Under the pieces are notes generated by a model, which ran no database searches, was not told the origin of the DNA, and worked only from the letters and a program-made list of their open reading frames with translations. DNA of 64,000 nt from Magallana angulata (Eukaryota > Mollusca > Bivalvia > Ostreida > Ostreidae), in contig NC_069112.1 of assembly GCF_025612915.1 (NCBI RefSeq), positions 57,886,517 through 57,950,516 of the forward strand. The letters are read 5' to 3'. The position numbers and the translations under genes are program-made. This document shows, one piece after another, positions 40,027-52,392 of this stretch (position 1 is the first letter of the stretch; each line of letters opens with the position of its first letter).

Positions 40027-41289
40027 ATGCACAACTTCATTGGGTCTCCTGAGTTGCTCGTCGGGGATAGCACATTCCGAGACCAGCTCCATGCATTTGA
40101 TGTTTCAACAATTGTTGTGGACGAGTTTCACACAATTGCATGTTGGTAAGTAAATATTTCTGTTAAGCAACTCCATTTATGAATTGTCTTTAGCATCAAT
40201 GTATGTTAACTGCTTTAAAAATATATTACATTTGTAATTATAATTCAATAGAACACATGCCATGTTTTAAACTCATTTTAAGCTTTCAATTACAATACCA
40301 GCTAATGGCACCTGTCAAGCTCTTGTGTTAAACATGATAGACACTGCATATAAAACATATGTAAATTAAGCAAAATTTGTTAACCTAATATTAAATACAA
40401 GAATGTAATTTCAATTTTTATTTTGTTTAGGGGTGAGAAGGATGACAGAAACGCATTCAGAAAATGGTTCAGCTACATTGGGGAACTTCGTTCCATTTTC
40501 CCATCTGTTTCAGTTCTGGCACTAAGTGCAACCTGCTGCCATAAAATTTGCAGAAGAGTCCGCAAAGTCCTAAATTTGAAGGATGATGCAACCGAGATCC
40601 GACTGTCACCAGACAAACCAAACATAAAACTGGTTGTGAAAAAAATTCCAAATTCTGTTGACCTAGGAATGGCCTGGATCATCGATCAGTTAGACTCTTT
40701 TCCGAGAACTATCATATATTGTAACAGCAGCGTTTCCTTCTGTGAGATGTTTCATTCTGAGACACCAGATGCAAAGAAGGAAAAACTACTGGATGACCTT
40801 TGCAACGAACAAGGATCATTGAGAATCGTTATTGCAACCAGTGCCCTTGGAATGGGGATAGATATAACTGGTACAAACAATGTAATTCTATATGGTGCCC
40901 CGAAGCAGTTAGTGGAAGTAGTTCAGGAGATTGGCCGTGCTGGTCGGGATGGAAATCCAGCTCTTGCGTTACCCCTTTACAATTCATATCACCTAAGAAA
41001 AGTAGAGCAGGAGGTGAAGGATGTTTACAATTCACAAACTTGTAGAAGAAAAATGTTGTTGAAACCTTTTGTGAAGGAAAGTGAACTTACAATAAAAGAT
41101 CCCCACCACATGTGTTGTGACAGATGTATGCTGTTGTGCAAATGTGATGACTGTCATAAAGATACATTTCCTCTTGAAAAAATGATAAAAGATGAACCAT
41201 CAGTCTTAGACAGTGACACAAACAGTGATTCTACTGAACTATATGATGATGCTGAACTTTTAATTGAATCAGACACCGAGTTTGATTAA
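40027..41289 (+). pseudogene. RecQ-like DNA helicase, truncated
   Basis: Exons 40027-40145 and 40431-41289 join in phase (TG/G Trp codon). Superfamily 2 motifs visible: VVDEFHTIACW (motif II, DEFH), LALSATC (III), TIIYCNSS (IV), RIVIATSALGMGID (V) and VQEIGRAGRDG (VI). A zinc-like cluster (MCCDRCMLLCKCDDCH) and an acidic tail follow. The Walker A region is absent upstream, and no acceptor site fits the first exon. About 15-30 residues seem to be missing between motif IV and MFHSETP, where RecQ proteins normally continue. The copy therefore lacks ATP binding and is probably dead. Bivalves carry many such RecQ-like copies as I recall; some may travel with transposons. The piggyBac end lies 445 bp downstream. 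Confidence 0.75.
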
Positions 41290-43400
41290 GCAATTATGCA
41301 TGCCTTTGAATTTGATCATTATCTAATAAAACTAGTTCATGAATGTAAATGTTCACCTTCATGTTGTCTGGAACATCACATTCAGTGATAATTTAATAAA
41401 TTTGTACAATCCTTGTTTTCTATATTTAGCCTCCTTTTTAATCACTAGAATTCAAAATGATCAGTAGAGTAACAAATAAAAATCTTTTGTTGAAATAATG
41501 CAACTATGACTGAGTAAATTCAAGCCTTTTGAGTATCGTGTAAAACCAATGGCTTCCAACGTGCCAAGGGGACAAGTTGAATGTCTGACAAACTAATTCA
41601 CATAGCTGTCAAACTTTTAGACTTCAAACTTAATCATATTTATCAAGTGCCCTGTGTATAACTTGTGTATTAAACCTGTATGCTCCTTAAAAAAGCCTGC
41701 AATTTTTATCATACATAACATTTTACTTTTTCCTTAACCCTTTAACGCCCATAGACGCCTTTTGACGCATTTTGGTAGTTATTGATAATAAAATGCTGGC
41801 GTTTTGTTAATAACTGATCTGTAGCAAAACGGTTTGTATTTTTTGAAAGTAGAATAGAAAATAAACATTTTTTACTATTATCATTTTTTTGTACGACGTC
41901 TAGAAATTACCGAAAACTTGGATTGCATATCGTATTTTCGAACAGAAATCTCAAAAACTCGCTCTGGGTCGACTGATTCTGTGCTAAGTTCCGTCGGTCG
42001 TACTTTTGTTTTAAAACGCCATTGATAAAAATGTTTATCAAAATTTGAAAGCTTGAAATTTTTGCTACATTTGTCTCTACAAGCATTTCGACATAATAAT
42101 AAGTGTTAATGTGTTATTTGTTTATTGGAATTTCGGTGTTTTAGAAGTCGAACAAAAATGACGCCATTTTCCGGTTGACAAATACACGTTGTATAAACAA
42201 TCTACGCATCTTACAGTATATTAAATCAACAATAACGCAAATTAATCCAGTAAATGTGATACTATTTTTTAAATTTAGAATATTTGATATAAAAATAAAA
42301 TATTTAATTTAAAATTCTGTACTAAAATTCATTAAAAATTGCTATGAGTCAGACCGTGCCTGCGAGTACAAAGCGCGACATTATTCCACCTGAATCAAGT
42401 CAAGTTTTTGTTTTTCCTAAATAAAAGCAAGAGATAAAATAAACGATCTGGGGGTTTTTTCTAGAAAAAAAATATAGACGATATTCAGTAAATGACTTTG
42501 TATGACAATTCATGAAAGTATAGGAATTGCAGGGTAAATCAATATATTGCAGTATATAGTTATATGTACATCATTTTGATTTTTGATTTTGGGGATTTGC
42601 AATGAAACAAATGGTTCTGCAAAAATGTTTATTTCAAAATTGTTCTTATTAATTCCAATGTTTATAAAAGGAATATCATTTTTGTTTATCAACTGCACAA
42701 TGACCACATCATTTTACACTTGCCGCGTTGTCCGAATGACTTAGCTCCCTGGGCCTGGTTGCTATGACTTTCATGTAAACAGCGCGAAAATTTATCGACA
42801 TAATGGACGAAAGCGCGGACAGTGACTCGGACGGTTCCCTCTCTGATGGATCAGACATCAATGTAAACGATTCAGATAACGAGGGATTCTCATCTGACAC
42901 CGACAGTGAATCCGATTCACGGGAAACACAATCATCGCTGTGCACATTGGATAGTCGGTTGAGCGATATTGGTGACGATTTCTGGTCTAGTGACCTTCAT
43001 GATGTGGAAATAGCGGAGTTTGGAGAAGATCATGGCCTATGTCATACTCTTGATCCCAAAGATCACGTGTACCGGTATTTCCAGCTAATGCTGCCATCAG
43101 CCATATTCGGGAAGATAGCCGAGGAAACCAACAAATATGCAGCACAGACGGCGGAAAGTACAGGGCAGCCCGACCCTGACTGGGTTCCAACAGATGAAAC
43201 TGAAGTCAGGGCATACCTTGGTCTATGGATTCTTATGGGGATAAACCAATTACCAGATATCCATATGTACTGGTCTGATAACAAATACATTGGTAAGTAT
43301 TTTAAAAATTATTTACTGAATTGTATAATATGTATTCATAAGTAGATATTATAAGAATGAAATTGACATGTTTGTGATTTAGCTCTCATGTCATAGGAAC

Positions 43401-43535
43401 CGGGGGGGGGGGTGGTTGGCATAGCCCCCTCACTTTTTTTCAAAGTTAGACATAGCATGATATAGACATAACCATAATTTCATAAAAAAAAAAAATTCTC
43501 AAAATTTCTATTATAAGTCTAGCCCCCCCCCCCCT
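43401..43535. repeat. G-start/C-end MITE-like repeat in piggyBac intron 1
   Basis: Starts CCGGGGGGGGGG and ends in about 14 C, with GCATAGCCCCCTCAC and CATAACCATAATTT inside. Resembles the repeat at 54744-54900. A GA-rich run follows to about 43570. Confidence 0.6.
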
Positions 43536-44331
43536 GCATGGAGAGAGAGAAAGAGAGATAGAGAAAGAGGTCAGTCTGCATTCTCTGTCCACCTCTCAAT
43601 TCAGATAATATAAAGAACAAAAGCAAATCAGTTTATGTATATGCACGAACAATCATATTTTATATATATCAACACACTGATATTATATTATAAAGATTGT
43701 ATTCATTATGTTCTAATAGAGTTACCTAGTAAACAAATTTATCTGAATTACTGTGATTTTTCTAATTTGTATAGGAAACCAAGGTTTTAAAGACTGCATG
43801 ACAAGAAATAGATTTACCATGCTGTCTCGTTATTTACATGTAAATGACAACAGTACACAGGGAGCTCCTGGGTCTCAACAGTATGACAGGTACATACTTT
43901 CTTTCAGTTAATGTGATTCTGTTGAGCGAGTGAACTTAGCTTGTTTGATATCATTCATTTTAGTATGTCGAGCATTCGCTTGAATACTTTGACCAGATAA
44001 CAGTGAAAGATTGACTGGACAGGTGTACTACACATACTATATTTTTTACACTCTCATAATAACAGTATTGCAATATCATAATATTATTTGGTTTGTTTTT
44101 CTAGACTGCATAAGATTCGACCCCTTATAATGTCAACAAGGGAAGCATTCAAAAAATATTATAAACCAGGAAAATGCCAAAGTATTGATGAGGGAATGGT
44201 GAGATACAAGGGTCACCATTTTGCTCGACAATATACTCCATGCAAGCCAATAAAAAGGGGTCTAAAGGTATTGATAATTTGAATTCACACCCAAAGAAAT
44301 GTTTACATATAATTTATTTACAATTTTTCAG

Positions 44332-44368
<37 letters not shown>

Positions 44369-44589
44369 ATTCTGATCACATTTTGTCTGTCGTCCGTCTG
44401 TCCGTCCGTCCGTCCGTCTGTCCGTAAACTTTTCACATTTTCAACATCTTCTCAAGAACTACTTGGTCAATTTCAACCAAACTTGGCACAAATCATCCTT
44501 AGGCAAAGGGGATTCAAAGTTGTGAAAATTAAGGGCCACATCCGTTTTCAAGGGGAGATAATTAGAAATTAATGAAAAATTTCGAGAAA

Positions 44590-45640
44590 TTTTCTAAAAT
44601 CTTCTTCTCAAGAACCAGAAAGCCAGGAAAGCTGAAACTTGTGTGGAAGCATCCTCAGGTAGTGTAGATTCAAAGTTGTGAAATTCATGACCCCCGGGGG
44701 TAGGGTGGGGCCACAATGGGGGGTCAAAGTTTTACATAGGAATATATAGAGTAAATCTTTAAAAATCTTCTTCTCAGAAACTAATCAGCCAGGAAAGCTG
44801 AAACTTGTGTGGAAGCATCCTCAGGTAGTGTAGATTCAAAGTTGTGAAAATCAAAACCCCTGGGGTTAGGTTGGGGCCACAATGGGGGGTCGAAGTTTTA
44901 CATAGGAATATATAGAGTAAATCTTTAAAAATCTTCTTCTCAGAAACTAATCAGCCAGGAAATCTGAAACTTGTGTGGAAGTATCCTCAGGTAGTGTAGA
45001 TTCAAAGTTGTGAAAATCATGACCCCTGGGGGTAGGTTGGGGCCACAATCGGGGGGGTCGAAGTTTTACATAGGAATATATAGAATAAATTTTTAAAAAT
45101 CTTCTTCTCAGAAACTAATCAGCCAGAAAAGCTGAAACTTGTGTGGAAGCATCCTCAGGTAGTGTAGATTCAGAGTTGTGAAAATCATAACCCCTGGGGT
45201 TAGGTTGGGGCCACAATGGGGGGTCAAAGTTTTACATAGGAATATATAGAATAAATTTTTAAAAATCTTCTTCTCAGTAACTAATCAGCCAGGAATGCTG
45301 AAACTTGTGTTGAAGCATCCTTAGGTAGTGTAGATTCACAGTTGTGAAAATCATTATCCCTGGGGGTAGGGTGAGGCCACATTGGGGGGGGGGGTGTTAA
45401 AATTTTACATAGGAATATATAGAGTAAATCTTTAAAAATCTTCTTCTCAGAAACTAATCAGCCAGGAAAGCTGAAACTTGTGGGAAGTATCCTCAGGTAG
45501 TGTAGATTCAAAGTTGTGAAAATCATGACCCCTGGGGGTAGGGTGAGGCCACATGGGGGGGGGGTGTTAAAGTTTTACATAGGAATAAAGAGTAAATTTT
45601 TAAAAATCTTCTTCTCAGAAACTAATCAGCAAGATGATTC
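44590..45640 (+). repeat. ~166-bp tandem array inside element B
   Basis: The word GCTGAAACTTGTG (or a one-base variant) starts at 44631, 44797, 44963, 45131, 45297 and 45470. Each unit also has CATCCTCAGGTAGTGTAGA, GGGGCCACAATGGGGGG and TTTTACATAGGAATATATAG. Differences are mainly in G-run length. Confidence 0.93.
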
Positions 45641-46182
45641 TTTTTAATTGTTAAGACTTTGGCTCCAGGACAATTCTTCGGCCTCACAAGAAGGTTCAGA
45701 GTTTGATGTAGCTAAATATCCCATATATAAACAATTGTAAAGGATCTTTTTGAGAACTGCAATACTCAACATGTGATATGACTATAAAATTGAAGCAGGC
45801 AGCTATTTTTTCATTAGAATCTTTTTTGTATTACTGTTTTGGGTTATTGCCCTTGATTTATTGATTCTTGATTATTTTAATAAATGCATCCACTGTTAAC
45901 CAATTAATGTGATGATTATTTTTATACAATAATAAATATTCAATGTATATAAGTTGTTCTGCATAAGTAGTTTTGGGTTAGGCTGGATTAGTTTGTTTAT
46001 TTTTGATTTCCAATTTTTAGATACTATGAATTATTTGAGGCTGGCACATATATAGGGTCAGTGTCTATTGCATTGCATTGATTGACTGTTTGGGGTTAAA
46101 CTTGAACAAGTACGGAGAGATTGAGGGTGTTGACATCCCTGCTCTTTCTAGTCTTTGTGTTTTTCTAACCAACGATACAGAA

Positions 46183-46440
46183 TGTGCGGTCATTTCTGCC
46201 CTGTATCGCATTGATACAAGTGTGCGGTCATACCTGCTTGTATTGGTGGTGGTTGCGGCGGAGCACTAGTGTATGGTCATTCCTGCTGGTGTTCTGGCCT
46301 TTTAGTGCAAGTGTGTGGCACTCCCTGCGTTAGGTTGAGCTGTTGGCGCAAGTGTGAGGTCATCCCTGCTTGCGTTATCTCTGCTTGCATTAACGTTGGT
46401 ACCTGTTGAGTTGCCTAGGTGTGCGGTCATCCCTGTCTGC
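46183..46440 (+). repeat. Irregular TGTGCGGTCAT repeats in element B
   Basis: TGTGCGGTCAT(T/A/C)CCTGCT-like words occur at about 46183, 46221, 46270, 46353 and 46420, with spacing that varies from 38 to 83 bp. Short open frames over them are not supported as genes. Confidence 0.6.
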
Positions 46441-46922
46441 ATAACGTTGAGTCCCTATATATGTGCAGGAGCGTTGATTAAAGTCTGCTCTTGTAAATAT
46501 TTTCAGCAATCAGGGCTATCCGAGTTCCAAGGGGGAAAAATGGATTTCATTTATACAGGATATACATGTATTAATGTACATTGTCCAGATTGTATTATGA
46601 CTCCATTAAGCTGACTTTATCATACCTATTGTTCCTCAGGTGAGCGATGTTGCCCATGGGCCTCTTGTTAAATTATATGTAAGGCTTATTTTGATTGTCA
46701 AATCAAATCAAACATGAATTTGAAATTTTAAAATAAGTGTAGCTCTTTATTAGTGTGTGCCTGTTCATAAACCAGGTATAATAAGTAAAACAATTAGAAT
46801 ATTTGATCAAAAATTATTGAAATTACTAATTTGCAACAATAGTATTAAATACTCTGATTAGGAGTTTGAAATATATCTGATGATTATGTACTCTTTCTTT
46901 CTCTCTCTCTTTATTATAAGTA

Positions 46923-46926
<4 letters not shown>

Positions 46927-46972
<46 letters not shown>
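46927..46972 (+). repeat. (CT)n microsatellite
   Basis: About 23 CT units followed by AAATAAATAAAT. It lies in the piggyBac intron downstream of element B. Confidence 0.95.
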
Positions 46973-46977
<5 letters not shown>

Positions 46978-48093
46978 AAATAAATAAATAAATAAACCTG
47001 ATTTCATACTCCATCCAGATACATACATGGAATACAGTTTTCATATTAAATATATAATTTTTAAAAACTTTTTTCTCTAATTTAATATAATGTTGAATTT
47101 CATTAGATATGGATGCGCTGTGAGCCAAATGGCTACACCCATGATTATCGGCTCTACCTTGGAAAATTTGATGAGATGCAAGGACAAAGCTTGGGAGAGA
47201 GAGAGTTGTGAAACATTTGTGCAAGGACATTAAATGGAAAGGTCATCATGTGCTTTTTGACAGGTTTGTATAAATTGTATTACAATACACATATTCTTTC
47301 TTTGTTTGCTTACCATGATTGATATCTAGCTTTCTTGCAAAAAAATAATTATGTTTTTGAACTATTTTACAACTTACTATATTACAAATTGCAGATTTTT
47401 CACTTCAATTCCTTTGGTCCAGTGCCTGGAAAATTATGGAATATATGCATGTGGGACCATCAAGGCAAACAGGAGGGGATTTCCCACTGAACTGAAAAAC
47501 CCTAATTTAGGGATGCCAAGCAAGTGCAGCATGAAAACATGGTCATTACTGTTTGGAATGATAATAAACCAGTAAGATTTTGTTTATCCTTGTATATACT
47601 GTACCAGTATATTTTTGATCAATTTTTTATCACAATAGTTTATGTAACCGCTTATAATGCAGAGGGTTTTAACACCTTCGTTATATGTATAGGCGTGAAC
47701 CTGATACATCTCTCTGTGTGTTCAACTTGGTAACAATGAGCATTAACTCTGACACAGGTTTCTTGTACTTTATAGGAAAATCTGGAATAAAATTATATGA
47801 CATAAATGCATGCTTTTTCAGGTACATGTCTTGTCCACTACATCAAACCCACTTGGGGATGAACCCGCCATTCGACACAGGAGGGGTGGTGATCTTGTAG
47901 TTCTTCAGCGTCCTCCTCCAATACAACATTACCAGCAGAACTACTCCGGAGTGGACCGCTCCCAACAGTACAGATCAAAGAATCCTGTCGGAAGACCCTC
48001 AAAGAAATTCTGGAAGTACTTTATGAATTTCATATTTGAAATCTCTATTATCAACAGCTTCCTTCTGTGGTTGAACACTCCGGGTACAGCAAA

Positions 48094-48118
48094 CACTGCA
48101 TGAAATATTGCGTTTAAT
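48094..48118 (+). repeat. CACTA left terminal inverted repeat
   Basis: Begins CACTGCATGAAA. The first 25 bases match the inverse of 61550-61574 at 23 positions. AAA precedes it. Confidence 0.93.
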
Positions 48119-48861
48119 AAAATTAAACTTCGTTATATCCTCATTTTACATGAACTTTAAAGTTTAATGATATTTAATGTAAAATTATACTTCGAGATAT
48201 AATTGTAATTAATTCTCAACTTTAGGTCATGTTTATTACTGATTAAACGTCATTAAACCAGAAGTTGCAAATATAATTGAGGTTTAAGATAAATTATATT
48301 TCCAAGCAACCGTCATTAATTTTATCAACTTTAAATAAGGTAAACATGGTAAAAGCCTCCCGAAATTGTTGTACTTTGTAAAAATAATGACCTTGCAATA
48401 AAATTTCTATTAATCATGGATAGATCTTTATATGTAAACAAATCATAGTCCTTTTCTGTTGGCTGTGCTGGTTTTGGCATGAAGTACACTATGCAACATG
48501 TGTTATACGTATACACGTGTAGTCATGTTGGTTGCAGTAAAACAAGAATCAAAGTTTTTTTTATTGTTTATTAACGGTAAAATATATCATGAATATATAA
48601 ATAAGCATGATTGAGACAACACTTTCGTTTACCTTAAAAGAATGTATGTACATATATTATCCATATTTTGCCTGTTATAAGAACAGCGCATTCCTCTTAC
48701 AAATATGAAACCCAAGCTAATTAAATACCCATTTTACACACGCATAATATAAATACAAAAATCGGACACAAATTTTAAATTTAGAGTATATAGTTTAAAA
48801 ACTCCCAAATCAAATACTCAAAAAATGAAAAATTTAAATGTCCAACTATACCTTTATATTG

Positions 48862-49225
48862 CCAAGTGGTGCAGGACGCACATCCTAACAAGATGACCAA
48901 TGCCAACTGGTGCAGGATGCACATCCTTCAAAGATGGATTATGCAATCTGATAAAATTATAGATCTCTACATTAGCGCAGAGAGATTTCACTGCGCTGTG
49001 CGCTAATGTAGAGATCTGTATTTCAATTATATTTTGGATGATGCCATCAGGTACAGAACGCACATCCTTCCAAGAAGGCTGATGCCAACTGGCGCAGGAC
49101 GCACATCCTTCCAAGAAGGCTGATGCCAACTGGCGCAGGACGCACATCCTTCCAAGAAGGCTGACACCAACTGGCGCAGGACGCACATCCTTCCAGACTG
49201 GCCGACGCCAACTGTCGCAGGACGG
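48862..49225 (+). repeat. 41-bp minisatellite near the CACTA left end
   Basis: Unit core GGACGCACATCCTTCCAAG followed by GCTGATGCCAACTGGCGCA. Unit starts at 48874, 48914, 49056, 49097, 49138, 49179 and 49220, mostly 41 bp apart. A foldback splits the array at 48961-49017. Minus-strand open frames over it are repeat artefacts. Confidence 0.9.
48961..49017. repeat. Perfect 19-bp inverted repeat within the minisatellite
   Basis: AGATCTCTACATTAGCGCA (48961-48979) and its exact complement (48999-49017) around a 19-base loop. It lies between minisatellite units and may be a tiny foldback insertion. Confidence 0.9.
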
Positions 49226-49303
49226 TCAATTTTTTCAGGACAGATTTCATTTCAAAAACTAAAATTCGATACAGCTATTAAACGCGTCCCTTTTTTATTA
49301 CAT

Positions 49304-52225
49304 TTACACATTTACACCTTTAATAACAGGACAAATGTATGATACACACTTATTCAAAAGCATACCATCAGCACATATATATTTACAACTTATTCTCTGG
49401 ACTGGAATGAAAGCAGAAGGCCCAAAAGTGTCAAAAACGTTCTGTCTCCATAATTCAACAGGCTTCCCACCGTGATATCTGTACATGTTTGGGAGTGATG
49501 CAAGCCACAAAACTTTAGCAAACAGGTGAACACGGCTTTTATTGTCTACAATTAAGTTGTGCTGAAGAAAATATTGAATTACCCCGGGACGGAGTTCACC
49601 TGAGCCAACTTCTTCGATTATTTTTCCATCTGTGGAATGCCAGTAGGCCATGACAAACGAAGATCGCTTGTGACGCGATTGATTTGAACCATAAACTTCT
49701 CCTCCGAGACAGATAGATGAACATTTTCTAAAGGACTTTTGGGATGCATTCAATGTAATCATCAAGCTCTGGATAAATATGTTTGTTTGTTTTCTTTAAC
49801 ATATCTAAGTCAGCTGAAGATAGAACATGGCATGATAACTTTTTACATTCAAATGCAGAGCAAATTTGCCAGTCCTGTCCAACAATTTGGGCACTTTTCT
49901 TAGACATATACAATATTTTCAAAATATCAGAATCAGTAGGAAATCTCTCACCACATAACTCTGTCACACTTGGAAAATGTTTCTTAAATTCATCAACATA
50001 CAAACTAGGGAATTGCAAAGAATGTACAAAAGAGTCTCTTAAAAAACCTCTCATAAGCTGCATTTCTATTGACCTGCTATTATTTGGCATGCTTCCCAAA
50101 TGACCATTGTATCTTTCGAAACTAAATAGCCAAAAAGAGTAAACTGGACCATAATCAAGTACACACTGTGATAAATGACAATGCATATGAATATTTGGTG
50201 TAATGCTAGAACAGCCATATACCCTTTCCACACCTTTACAAAATGCAATAATATAACTATCAAATCTAGCTATTTCTACACTTGATATGAATTTAGAAGT
50301 TAGCGCTCTACATGCCAAAACAAAATTTCGCCAAACATCCAAATCTGTTTTAGGCAAAATATCTGCTAGTGCAAAAATCGAGAAAAAAATGGTCCAATTT
50401 TTCCATTGCTCAGCGGTAAATCCTCCAAACGAGGATGCAATTTTTCTAGGAATTGCACCTATGTTGCTTGCTGCATCAACAGAATCAACCTTCTCCTGAA
50501 TCAGAACTAACTGATCTGAATGTAAAACTTTTAAATCAAGCCACATTTTCATCATTTTTTTTGCAGTTCCTTGAAATAAATTGTGCATGGGATCAACAAT
50601 GGACATTCTTATTGGGTTGAAATAGTCTAGTTCACTTAATACCGAATATTTTACTCCATGAGAAGATTCAAATCTTTCTTTTTCTGTCTGAGTTCTAGCT
50701 TTTTTAACAGCTTTCATGGATAAATTATAATCATCAAGTGTTCGTACTGGCCAATTCTCTACATCAAAACCTGAATAATCTTTATTGCCTACACTACCTG
50801 GAAATTTTTTAAAACATTTTGAGCAACCCAATGTTGCTGAATGACCCAAAAATCCACATAATTTTCGTGTTGCTGGAATGTCGCATCCAACACACATTAG
50901 TGCAACTTTAAAATTCTTTTTTAAATATGAACTTTTGCTTGAAGCCAACTGAAATCCCTGCGACCATGCTACTTTAAGTTCATTAACAAGAGGTGTTATG
51001 AAACTATTTACAGAAGGTTCATGTTTTAAATCTGGAATAACACCTATCAATAAAACATTTTTCAATTTAAATCTTTCGTCTCTAGGCAAATTCAAAATAA
51101 CTGCATACAAAACACCAACTGAATATTTAACATGTTTAAATGGCTGAAACCAGTCTAGATTTAACATTAAGCCATAATTGTTTCGATGGGTTAAAAAGTG
51201 TTTTTTTTTCTGAGCTCTGAAACTCTTTCCAAACATTCCCATCATAAATATCTGTCAAAAACCCAGGTGACTGCTTACGTGATCGCCAATGGTTACAAAG
51301 ATCTTCAAGCCCAGGCCTTTTAACTAAATCTTGCAAAGATTCTTGAATAGGTTTATAGCAGTAAGACTTAAATGGATAAAGTTTTTTTGTACCATCTAAA
51401 AGTGTTACAGATTTCAACAACAATTCCCCACATGGTCTTCGCCTTGCTGGCTGTGTATGATTTGGATATTCTACAAAAGGACATTTGGCAGACACAGTTT
51501 CACCCTCTAAATTCATTAAACAATCATCATACAAGTAAATGGAGAAACATTTTCTGCACACAACATACTTTGTAAAATTGTCTTTTTTCAAGCCTATCTT
51601 TTTCCATAACAGATAAACAGAACCTGGAAAAACAGTAGCTAAGCTCGAAAATATGAAAGATTCTTTTCCAATTCGACAAAAAAATGTACTTAAAAATGAA
51701 AGAAGGTTGTCAATAACACAGTCTGGCAGCATGAAAATGGCTTGCCAGGTACATATGAACATACAGAACCACATTAAAAGTGTCCCAAATTTCATGTTTG
51801 GGTTTGAAACATTCACATCATTGCTTTCATTTCTTTCTAAGAGTTCTTCAGTCTGAAGGTCTAAATCTAAATCCTCCAAACTTGCATTATTCCAAACCTC
51901 ATCTTCACTCTCAGACTCGGCGGTACAATTATTTTCAGAAAAATGTTTTCGTACATAAGATTTGAAAAACATCATGTAATCTTTGAGAAGAAAGATTTTC
52001 ATCAGATGAGCTATCAGAAAATTCCTCATCGATATCCTGAGACAAAACTTCAACATTTTCAGACACTGACTTGAAACAATTCCATTGATTATTGTTAAAA
52101 TATTTTTCTCTATGCTGCCTAAAATACCTAGATGTAAATGATTGTTTACATCCTGGACATTCTTTTCTTGACATTTTTTTTCGCTGAGCTTGGTGAAAAA
52201 CTGAAAGTTTTTGTTTCCCAGACAT
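49304..52225 (-). pseudogene. CACTA transposase (tnp2 / Transposase_21 type)
   Basis: Intron-poor transposase of about 970 residues running 52225 to 49304. The N-terminus has a C2H2-like finger (CPGCKQSFTSRYFRQH). The core shows NNYGLMLNLDWFQPF, YSVGVLYAVILNLPR, GVIPDLKHEPSVNSF, CDIPATRKLCGFLGH with CSKC, and DPMHNLFQGT, then FERYNGHLGSMPNN. The C-terminal part has LGGEVYGSNQSRH and GPSAFIPVQRI. These match animal CACTA transposases as I recall them. Three frame switches are seen, at about 51950-52050, at an A9 run near 51205 and at about 49735-49765. Each lies in or near an A/T-rich or homopolymer stretch, so assembly error is possible as well as decay. Confidence 0.85.
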
Positions 52226-52392
52226 GTTTTACAATGTACCCTTCCAGTCTATTCTTAATTTAAAAAAAAATACAATTCCAGTAACTAATGTATCTAGTAT
52301 ACAAAGCTCAAATAATGACAATTTTTGTTTGGACTGAAGCAAATGTTAAAAACTAAAAATACATTAGCTTTTATAAAAAAAATAAAACCTTT

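Larger units (their letters stand above)
44338..46670 (+). mobile_element. Non-autonomous Helentron-like element B
   Basis: The left-end palindrome at 44338-44368 pairs AGCTCACCTGAGC with GCTCAAGTGAGCT. The inverted partner CTCAGGTGAGC is at 46635-46645, then a GCCCATGGGC hairpin (46652-46661) and the terminal TCTTGTTA. A TCCGTCCGTCCGTCCG run follows the left end. The body is mostly six or seven ~166-bp tandem units (44590-45640). It sits in the intron between exons 3 and 4 of the piggyBac transposase. No protein is encoded. This family is very common in bivalves as I recall. Confidence 0.85.

Noticed and set aside
44590-45640. Regular direct repeats resembling a CRISPR-like array
   Set aside because: Units are ~166 bp, almost wholly conserved, without spacers, and inside a eukaryotic Helentron-like element.
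46078-46614. Two plus-strand open frames in element B
   Set aside because: They cover the irregular TGTGCGGTCAT repeats and no family is recognisable.
46826-47230. 134-codon minus-strand open frame with Arg-Glu repeats
   Set aside because: It reads through the (CT)n run and is antisense to a piggyBac exon; no domain.
48854-49250. Overlapping minus-strand open frames rich in repeated short motifs
   Set aside because: They are translations of the 41-bp minisatellite in different frames.
49783-50103. 106-codon plus-strand open frame
   Set aside because: Antisense shadow of the CACTA transposase.
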